NCBI GenBank assembly: GCA_964553745.1
Contig: CAZKLD010000025.1
Location: forward strand, 1-13,948
Direction of reading: 5' to 3'
DNA: 13,948 bases
Source: STC-113 sp964553745
Lineage (GTDB): Bacteria; Patescibacteriota; Gracilibacteria; BD1-5; UBA2023
Shown here: positions 8,476 to 13,948 of the stretch, piece by piece
How positions within the stretch are numbered: the stretch's first letter is position 1
Layout: every line of letters starts with the position of its first letter
The notes under the pieces: model-generated
What the model saw: the letters and a program-made list of their open reading frames with translations, nothing else
Database searches by the model: none
What the model was told of the DNA's origin: nothing
Translations under genes and position numbers: made by a program

Positions 8476-9962
8476 GCTCAGATGCTCATAAATCTTTCCC
8501 TTACTTCCCTTTGTTTCCTTATTGTCAAATCGCTTTTTTTAGTAGGAAGCTCAAGAAGCTTTTCCGTTTTTATTACGTTGGCCCTTGCTTTTTCGATAGC
8601 CTCAACATCTGTTCATTCAAAGAATAGCTCACCTCTTGAATATACTTTTTTCAATAATCTCTCTCACCAGACTTCTTCTTCATCTTGGACTATATATCTT
8701 GCTCAATCCCTTATCTCAATGTTCTGGTTTCCGGGAATAGCTTCTTTTCAGGCATCATTTGATAATTTTCAAGTATCGAATTCTTCCGTCTGAGTAAGTT
8801 TGAATGCGGCAGATACAGCATCTCTCAGCTTATTTTTAGCGACCAACAATCATCCGAGTCCGTAGACTATGAAATCTTTGGGATCGAATCCCGCCTCAAG
8901 GACCTTTGCTTCGATTTCCCTGATCTTATCTACATTGCTGATATCGGCTACTACTATCTTATCTTTTGAAGGATCCAGAAGTCATGCTTCTTTTTGCTTA
9001 TTCAATGCGTAAATGGCTTGGTCCACAAGGTCTCAGCTATCAAGCCTCATGAATATGACTTTTCATTTTCCCCTATATTCTTTTTTAAGTGCGATGATTT
9101 TGTCTATTCATTTGTAGCTGTCAACAAGATCTACAAGAAGCGCTATCTTATCTGTTTTCTCTATCGCATTCAAGAATGCTTCATTCTCAGTAGCATAACT
9201 TGCCAGATATCTGTGAGCGGTAGTCCCAGAAGCCTTGAGCTGAGGGATTGCAGCCGCAGCGATATCATTTGAAGTGCCCACTACTCAGCCTCAGACATAT
9301 AATGCCTCCATGGCATCCACGTGTGCTTGTTCATTTACCGCAGCCCTTTTGCCGAATTCTACAACCCTTCATTCTCAGATTATATTCTCTATATATCTCA
9401 TATCTGTGGCGACAACACTCTGGAAAAATATCCTCAATAGTTCAGGTTCAAATACTGCTGCCAACTCTCATGGTCCGGTTATGCTCATTACCGGTTCTCC
9501 TGGTTTAAGCACTGTTCCATCATCAACAGCCATTATCTCAAGAGGAAGCTGGCCTCAATTATCAACAACTTCTTGCCAAAGAGCTTTATTGAAATATCCA
9601 TTTGCTCATTTCTTCGCTTGCTCAGCATAGAAATCAGCCGCAAAATCAAGTTCAGCTTGCGTAAATTTCTTGGCGATGATTTTTTTGATGATATTCCTTA
9701 CTCAATATACTACATTGAAAACAAAATTCGGTGATTTGCGGAATGTAAGAGTGTAAGTTTCTATTGCTCTGGCTTTCTTATCTCACTTGAGGTAAGTCAT
9801 TGTCCTATTGTATGCATCGGTTGACAATATCTTGTTCTTTCCAGCAATCTCCTTCCTTAACTCCATATCATCGATTCATCTGAACTCATCGTAAGATATT
9901 TCCGGAAAAGCCATCTGCCTTTCCTTGTAAGATTCTATATCAAATTTTTCTGAAGTTCTCAT
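8472..9962 (-). CDS. pncB: Nicotinate phosphoribosyltransferase
   Basis: A 496-residue cytoplasmic enzyme joining nicotinate and PRPP, with ATP hydrolysis, to form nicotinate mononucleotide for NAD. Landmarks in order are YFNKALWQEV near residue 120; GTVLKPGEPVMSITGP; a VVEFGKRAAVNEQAH segment; GGGVVGTSND; GTTAHRYLASYATENEAF, whose H250 matches the conserved, autophosphorylated His of the family; LLVDLVDSYKGIDKII; VIFMRLDSGDL; and DFIVYGLGGLLVA. The length suits the longer bacterial form. Several conserved glycines, including ones in GGGVVGTSND and DSGDL, are TGA. It ends in TAA. No Shine-Dalgarno precedes the ATG. It lies 148 bases after pncA on the same strand, separated by a palindromic repeat, and has no convincing promoter of its own, so co-transcription with pncA is likely. 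Confidence 0.95.
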
Positions 9963-10005
9963 AATTATTTGGTTAATGTTATTTAAATGTATTTTAATTG
10001 TTATT

Positions 10006-10103
10006 GTCATTCCAGGCTTGACCTGGAATCTGTCAACTTGAGTTTTTACCTTATTTCATAAAGGCATTTATGTTTTTATAGTTTCTGGATCAGATCCAAT
10101 GAC
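10006..10103. repeat. Palindromic MITE-like repeat between pncA and pncB
   Basis: A 98-base unit bounded by GTCATT on the left and AATGAC on the right. Inside the left end is a hairpin ATTCCAGG/CCTGGAAT around CTTGA, and near the right end a shorter one, TGGATC/GATCCA. This is the look of the small non-coding dispersed repeats found in many bacteria. I see no coding content and no target duplication. If transcribed with pncA-pncB it would form hairpins in the intercistronic RNA. Confidence 0.6.
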
Positions 10104-10110
10104 GATTTGC

Positions 10111-10677
10111 CTAAATAAACTTCGCACCCTTATCTTTCATTTCATCTATAGCTGCTTTTCAGTCGTTCGGGTTAACATCAACAGCCATAATTCAGGCTTC
10201 CACAACTTCTACTTCAAATCCGAGCTCTAAAGCCTCCAAAACAGTTGCCTTTACACAGTAATCAGTAGCAAGTCAGACAATCTTGATAACCTGAATCTCG
10301 TAACTTCTAAGGATTTCTTTAAGTTCCCTGAGCGGATTTCAGTTTCTGAATTCGAATCATCAAAATGCAGAATAAGAATCTTTGTCAGGCCTGAATCATT
10401 TCATCACCTCATAATCGATTTCATCTTGATTGAGTCAGTCCATATATTCTGCTCAATGTGTATTTTGTACACAGTGACTAGGCCAAATAGAAAAAGATGA
10501 GTGGTTCTCAGGATGCCAATCTCTGCTAGAGATTATTATTCCCGCCCTGGCTTTTACTTCATCTATGAGCTTATTTATCACTGCAACTATGGACTCAGCT
10601 CAATTCACATATAGGTTTCAGCCATTTTCTCAGAAATCCTTCTGAGCGTCTACAATGATCAATGCTTCTTTTTTCAT
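10111..10677 (-). CDS. pncA: Nicotinamidase (isochorismatase-like hydrolase)
   Basis: A 188-residue cytoplasmic enzyme converting nicotinamide to nicotinate and ammonia. The family landmarks are complete. The catalytic triad is D10 (IIVDAQKDF), K93 (VMKGF) and C141 (GLATDYCVKAT). Candidate metal ligands are D53, H55 and H59 in SRDWHPENHSSF. WPSHCVQ and the RPDKDSYSAF loop also fit. Twelve of 16 glycines are TGA, including the one just before LATDYC. It ends in TAG, the only TAG among the intact genes here. A good promoter lies at 10749-10776, leaving a leader of about 65 bases; an AGGAG in that leader is too far (about 23 bases) to set the start. It leads the pncA-pncB pair, so both steps from nicotinamide to NaMN are probably made together. 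Confidence 0.96.
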
Positions 10678-10748
10678 AATGAATATTGTTAGATTGTATT
10701 CTCCTAAATATGAATCAAGATATTTTCTTGTGTGTCATATTTACACTC

Positions 10749-10776
10749 AATATATGAACATAATCATCTTTGTCAA
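10749..10776 (-). promoter_or_regulatory. Promoter for pncA-pncB
   Basis: On the minus strand TTGACA (10771-10776), a 16 bp spacer and TATATT (10749-10754), with a predicted start near 10742. No NAD-responsive operator or riboswitch is recognisable in the leader. Confidence 0.72.
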
Positions 10777-10892
10777 AACTTTTTTTGAAAAATAATAAGA
10801 TATCTTTGCCAGAGCGCTTGCCAGTGGGATTTAATTCGGCAATTAAAATCAAAAACCTGTGGTACGAATGCAAAAAAACATCATCGAAATGC

Positions 10893-10930
10893 AAAACCCC
10901 CCGAACCTTAGTTCGGGGGGTTTCTTTTTT
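10893..10930. terminator. Intrinsic terminator, mainly for the 11031 gene
   Basis: A 10 bp stem CCCCCCGAAC/GTTCGGGGGG with loop CTTA, extended by AAA/TTT. A T-rich run follows on the plus side (TTTCTTTTTT) and a shorter TTTT on the minus side. It lies downstream of the minus-strand 11031-11351 gene and upstream of pncA. The flanks at 10777-10892 and 10931-11030 hold no gene I can support; the open frames at 10770-11099 and 10966-11253 overlap the real gene antisense. Confidence 0.8.
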
Positions 10931-11030
10931 CTGCTCAGGCAGACAATATTGCTGCCGGAGTCACGATGCTTATTTTTACCATCTGCATAACATCTTCTGG
11001 GATCCTTTTGTTTTTGTTAGTTTGGAATGC

Positions 11031-11351
11031 TTATGGCATCCCGATTTCGTCGACCAGCTCGAAAGTGAATTTTTGGTACAGCGTGCTCATGATGAGTGAT
11101 CTTTCTGGATTATCCTTTATGTATGCGGGTCTTCCAAGGATGTTGAATACTTCTAGGAGGTATTCATTCCAGACTTCTCTTGTGATGCCAATGAAGCGAT
11201 TCATGATCTCCTTTATGATTTCCGAAGTGTCAGCTGCATTTGAGGATCTGTAATTCTCCCCGATTAGCTGCCGGTACGTGATCAAAAGGTTTCTGAATTC
11301 CTCTCTCGCTTCATCGTCCTTCTCTGTTTGTGCACGATGCGGACACGTCAT
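11031..11351 (-). CDS. Small hypothetical protein written in the standard code
   Basis: A 106-residue soluble, charged, probably helical protein (MTCPHRAQTEKDDEAREEF...). It ends in TAA and does not contain a single TGA codon. All four glycines are GGN (GGG, GGC, GGA, GGG). The ATG is preceded by a consensus AAGGAGG (11359-11365), unlike the recoded genes. I do not recognise the family. The G+C-rich codon choice and the strong terminator downstream add to the impression that it came from a standard-code genome. A good minus-strand promoter lies at 11528-11555, leaving a long leader of about 170 bases; a closer promoter may have been missed. Confidence 0.72.
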   Translation of the reverse strand: MTCPHRAQTEKDDEAREEFRNLLITYRQLIGENYRSSNAADTSEIIKEIMNRFIGITREVWNEYLLEVFNILGRPAYIKDNPERSLIMSTLYQKFTFELVDEIGMP

Positions 11352-11358
11352 GTCTAGG

Positions 11359-11365
11359 CCTCCTT
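11359..11365 (-). promoter_or_regulatory. Consensus Shine-Dalgarno of the 11351 gene
   Basis: AAGGAGG ends seven bases before the ATG. It stands out because the recoded genes of this window have no such site. Confidence 0.85.
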
Positions 11366-11527
11366 AACAATTAAACATTTCATTTCATTCAAAAGCACAC
11401 TTGAGTCTTGCAGACAGGCAGCTTCAGATTGAACTGAAGGCAAAGGTGAAAGGGATTTCCATTTGTTTTTATATTTGTATTTTTACGGATGTTTAAAAAA
11501 ACATCTGAGGTATTGCAGAATTAGATA

Positions 11528-11555
11528 TTTATAATAATTAAGCTCTCTTTGTCAA
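11528..11555 (-). promoter_or_regulatory. Promoter facing the 11351 gene
   Basis: On the minus strand TTGACA (11550-11555), a 16 bp spacer and TATAAA (11528-11533). Confidence 0.65.
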
Positions 11556-11593
11556 AAATATCATGCAGTCCATTGCACAATTCGCTTTATTAT

Positions 11594-11621
11594 TTTACAA
11601 AAGAGGATTTTTTATTATAAA
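11594..11621 (+). promoter_or_regulatory. Promoter for the CYTH-kinase-CYTH gene
   Basis: TTTACA (11594-11599), a 16 bp spacer and TATAAA (11616-11621). The predicted start near 11628 gives a leader of about 30 bases without a Shine-Dalgarno. Confidence 0.7.
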
Positions 11622-11657
11622 AAATCATAGAGATAATTTAATATTAATCCTGAAAAT

Positions 11658-13445
11658 ATGCAAACAACTCATTGAGAAGATACGAAAAACATTGAAATCG
11701 AAAGAAAATTCCTGCTAAGTAGGATACCAGAGTTCATGCGGGTTCAACCATCAAAAGAAATCACTCAGTGATATTTGCCAAGCTTCAGGATCAGGCAAAT
11801 CTGAGAAAATTACAGACTCACCATCAAAAGAGGAAAATGAGTAGTAAGACAAGAATTTGAAATCGATATAACAGAACAGGAGTTTAAGCATTTTTGGGCT
11901 TTAGGTAAAGATGAGAGCCTAAGTAAGACAAGATTCTATCTTGAATCCGGGTGATACGAATTCGAGGCAGATGAATATCACAATAATCTCAGTTGACTCT
12001 TCACTGTTGAGGTTGAATTTTCAAATGAAGATGAAGCCATGGCATTTGTGCCGCCCGATTGGTTCTGAGAAGAGGTTACGGATGATGAAGAATTCAGCAA
12101 CAGAAGCCTGTCATCAAATTGAATTACTGAAATGATGAAAAGGAAAATTGAAAACCAAGATGCGGATGTTTCATCAGAAACCATTAAATTAGGATTGAGT
12201 GATTGAGTCAAGTGGATTGTGAGATGAACCGAGAATCTAGTCAAGAAAGCAAAGGGAATAAAGCCTGTGTTCATATGAATATCCTGATGATCAAATTCAT
12301 GAAAAACATCAAAAGTCACAAACGAGGTCATAAGTATTCTCGAGGAGTCATGAATAAAGGTCATTAAGATTTCGATGGATGACTTCTGCTATTGACCCAC
12401 ATATCTGAAAAAGATGATGGAAAAAACATGAGAGCTTAATTTTGATGCGCCTTATTCATATGATTTGGAATTATGGAAGAAGAAACTAAAAGATATAGCC
12501 CAATGAAAAGATGTCAGAATACCGCTTTATGATTTTAAAGATGACCCGAGAGAAGATGCTCAGGAAGTGCAAAAATCTCAGGTTTACTTGCTAGAATGAC
12601 TCTACACCTTTTATGATGATGAGCTGAAATGAATTTGTGATCTGAGGGCTTTTGTCCAGGTTTCTAGTCATGGAAGAGTCGTTCGGAGATTGACAAGAGA
12701 TGCATGAGGCTCTGTTGCAGAGCCATGAAGGACAAGACAGTCTCATTTGGATGTTTTGGAGCAAATCCTTTCGACAGTGGAACCTATGGATAAGCAATAT
12801 ATCCAACCCCAGATCAAGAACTCTCATATCATAATCGACAATGACCATAACCCTGAAATAGAGTCAGTGAATATAAGGAATGCGGATTCCCAAGTAAAGT
12901 TCCAAATAGAAAATCTCCCTATCGATAAATTATGCGATTGACTGGAGGTTTTAGGATTTGCCAAGTGAGAAACCTTAGAGGAAAGGGATACTTATTACAA
13001 TCACGATTCAAAAGAGCTTATCTTGAATTGAGAAGTATTCAGAATAAGGCACTCCAAAAAGCAAAATGATACGATTTCTGAAATATTCCCCGTTCTTACA
13101 TATAAGTATTCTCACCTGACAGATACCCACAGAGAAGAGTCCATATTAAGCTTTGAAATAAATGATAAGGTCATAGGATTGCTTGATAAGGAGTATGCCA
13201 AAGTTTGAGAGATTAAAAAAACTAGAACTTATTTCAGAAAATGAAACATATCCATAACCATAGACTCTTCAGTCGAAGCAAGACTAAATCAAAATGCTCC
13301 GATAGGCCTATGAGACTTCTTAGAAATAAGAGGATTTAAGGGGGCTGATGAGCTGAATGATTATTCTAAACTGATTTCAGGACTAATCATGAAACAAAAT
13401 AGCTGATTATCCTCATCTTACATTAAAATGCTTTTTGCAGATTAA
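11658..13445 (+). CDS. CYTH - uridine-kinase-like P-loop - CYTH fusion (triphosphate tunnel metalloenzyme family)
   Basis: A 595-residue protein with about 29 of 42 glycines encoded by TGA, ending in TAA. Residues 1-165 form a CYTH domain: the ExExK signature is E13-I-E15-R-K17, followed by FRIRQIGENYRLTIKRGKG, LSKTRFYLESGGYEFEADEY, FTVEVEFSNEDEA and PPDWFGEEVT. Residues 200-395 are a uridine kinase/phosphoribulokinase-type domain: Walker A G207-ISGGSNS-G215-K-T-S, the acidic D241/D242 of MDDFCYGPTY, YSYDLELW, EGLY at E313, lid-like RVVRRLTRDAGG, and DKQYIQPQIKNSHIII. Residues 405-595 look like a second CYTH-like domain (VFRIRH, TYKY, FRKGNISITID, GDFLEIRG, SYIKMLF) but its start (VKFQIEN) lacks a clean ExExK. 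CYTH enzymes act on triphosphates; plant TTM1/TTM2 carry kinase then CYTH. The substrate is unknown. It is monocistronic between its own promoter and terminator. Confidence 0.9.
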
Positions 13446-13450
13446 AAAGC

Positions 13451-13483
13451 AAATCCAGTTCCCGACGGGAACTGGATTTTTTT
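13451..13483. terminator. Intrinsic terminator after the CYTH-kinase-CYTH gene
   Basis: A perfect 13 bp stem AAATCCAGTTCCC/GGGAACTGGATTT with loop GAC is followed by a run of Ts to 13483. It separates the convergent 11658-13445 and 13487-13678 genes. On the minus strand the run after the stem is TTTGCTTTTT in the wider context, so it may act both ways. Confidence 0.9.
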
Positions 13484-13486
13484 AAG

Positions 13487-13678
13487 TCAATGCTTTGGTT
13501 TGGGAACGGTATATTCTTTGCCGTCTTTTTTGATTGTGACACCATCATCATGGAAATGCACATGATTGTGATGGTCGATAGATTTGCCATCGCTGTCACT
13601 TGAATACAGAGTCCCAAATCCTTCTTTCTCCGACCTGTATCCTCCCCAACTCGTCTTCTCCGGCTTCGACCAAGGCAT
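13487..13678 (-). CDS. Small His/Asp-rich hypothetical protein written in the standard code
   Basis: A 63-residue soluble protein beginning MPWSKPEKTSWGGYRSEKEG. Its middle part is His- and Asp-rich (DHHNHVHFHDDG), which could bind metal, and it ends in KKDGKEYTVPKPKH. I place the start at the ATG at 13678 because it directly follows a long GGAGGGGGG Shine-Dalgarno; the longer open frame from 13738 would bury that site. All seven glycines are GGN, there is no internal TGA, and the frame ends in TGA. In a TGA=Gly host it would extend 15 residues through the terminator stem to TAA at 13442-13444. I do not recognise the family. Like the 5548 and 11351 genes it looks imported. Confidence 0.68.
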   Translation of the reverse strand: MPWSKPEKTSWGGYRSEKEGFGTLYSSDSDGKSIDHHNHVHFHDDGVTIKKDGKEYTVPKPKH

Positions 13679-13680
13679 GC

Positions 13681-13690
13681 CCCCCCCTCC
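13681..13690 (-). promoter_or_regulatory. Shine-Dalgarno that decides the 13678 start
   Basis: GGAGGGGGGG lies immediately upstream of the ATG at 13678, with the spacing ambiguous because of the G run. It favours this ATG over the upstream one at 13738. Confidence 0.75.
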
Positions 13691-13858
13691 TTTTATCCGT
13701 AGTTTTTTACACTTACCGCAAAAGCTATAATAATGCATAAAACTAGAAAAATACTGAAAAAGTACAGAAAAATTATTTTTGTCTGCTCAAGTTTTCAAAG
13801 AAGTAACCTCTCCTCGCCCCCCTACATTAAGGAAGGAATTCATTATAGGATAATCATC

Positions 13859-13948
13859 CGCTATCATCATCCCTAGCGGGCCGGAGCGAAGCGGAGGCGG
13901 GTAGCGTAATGAAACAAGGACAATCAGTGATAGCGGGGTTTGGGGCGG
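13859..13948 (-). repeat. Inverted repeat, right copy
   Basis: This segment reaches the end of the window and is the reverse-complement relative of 172-262, with the core CCTAGCGGGCCGGAGCGAAG (13872-13891) and then TAGCGTAATGAAACAAGGAC. The 180 bases between the 13678 gene and this repeat hold no gene I can support. Confidence 0.8.

Larger units (their letters stand above)
11352..11657. other. Divergent intergenic region
   Basis: This 306-base gap holds no gene. It contains the Shine-Dalgarno and long leader of the 11351 gene, a short stem (CTTCAG/CTGAAG near 11423-11440), a second stem (ATGTTT/AAACAT near 11489-11505), and two back-to-back promoters at 11528-11555 (-) and 11594-11621 (+) whose -35 boxes are 38 bases apart. 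Confidence 0.6.

Noticed and set aside
9274..9630. 118-residue open frame on the plus strand
   Set aside because: It is antisense to pncB, which is strongly supported by family motifs.
10678..10742. A riboswitch in the pncA leader
   Set aside because: The leader is about 65 AT-rich bases with no recognisable aptamer structure.
10770..11099. 109-residue plus-strand open frame
   Set aside because: It crosses an intrinsic terminator and the 3' end of the minus-strand 11031 gene and resembles nothing.
11978..12364. 128-residue minus-strand open frame
   Set aside because: It is antisense to the CYTH-kinase gene, whose ExExK and Walker A motifs are clear.
172..13948. The inverted end repeats as ends of one composite transposon
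   Set aside because: There is no transposase or integrase between them and the copies have diverged; dispersed repeats at assembly breaks fit better.

Overview
The window comes from a bacterium that reads TGA as glycine (translation table 25), which points to the CPR lineages Candidatus Gracilibacteria (BD1-5) or Absconditabacteria (SR1). With TGA as stop, the well-conserved genes break into short fragments. With TGA as Gly they become full length and the TGA codons fall on invariant glycines: the Walker A glycines of a kinase, the Gly before the catalytic Cys loop of an aldehyde dehydrogenase, and the Gly before the nucleophile motif of nicotinamidase. All ten intact recoded genes end in TAA or TAG. 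The sequence cannot separate the two phyla. All coordinates for recoded genes below assume TGA=Gly.

Layout. 1-420: gene-free, repeat- and hairpin-rich DNA; part of it recurs inverted at the right end (13859-13948). 486-3206 (+): a three-gene block with a small helical protein, a small unknown, and a large receiver-like protein with a long helical C-terminus, closed by a bidirectional terminator. 3256-4971 (-): gapN, non-phosphorylating NADP-dependent glyceraldehyde-3-phosphate dehydrogenase, preceded by a broken small gene (5054-5379) that still has a good promoter. 5548-5925 (+): a small membrane protein written in the standard code. 5985-7115 (-): an exported bactofilin-like repeat protein with a C-terminal membrane domain. 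7237-7956 (+): a DUF1624/HGSNAT-type membrane protein. 8029-8475 (+): a paralogue of the 486-923 protein. 8472-9962 and 10111-10677 (-): pncB and pncA, the nicotinamide-to-NaMN salvage pair. 11031-11351 (-): a small standard-code unknown. 11658-13445 (+): a large CYTH - uridine-kinase-like - CYTH fusion. 13487-13678 (-): a small His/Asp-rich standard-code unknown.

Two features run through the window. First, seven promoters follow one pattern (a TTGACA-like box, exactly 16 bp, a TATAAT-like box), and the recoded genes mostly lack a Shine-Dalgarno sequence. Second, three small genes (5548, 11351 and 13678 starts) do the opposite: strong purine-rich Shine-Dalgarno sequences, all 19 glycines as GGN, no internal TGA, and two end in TGA. 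They look like recent arrivals from a standard-code donor and would be read through in this host.

Metabolically the identifiable genes concern NAD(P): PncA and PncB make NaMN from nicotinamide, and GapN makes NADPH while oxidising glyceraldehyde-3-phosphate. The most unusual protein is the CYTH-kinase-CYTH fusion, which resembles plant TTM1/TTM2 (kinase plus CYTH) with an extra, apparently intact CYTH domain in front.
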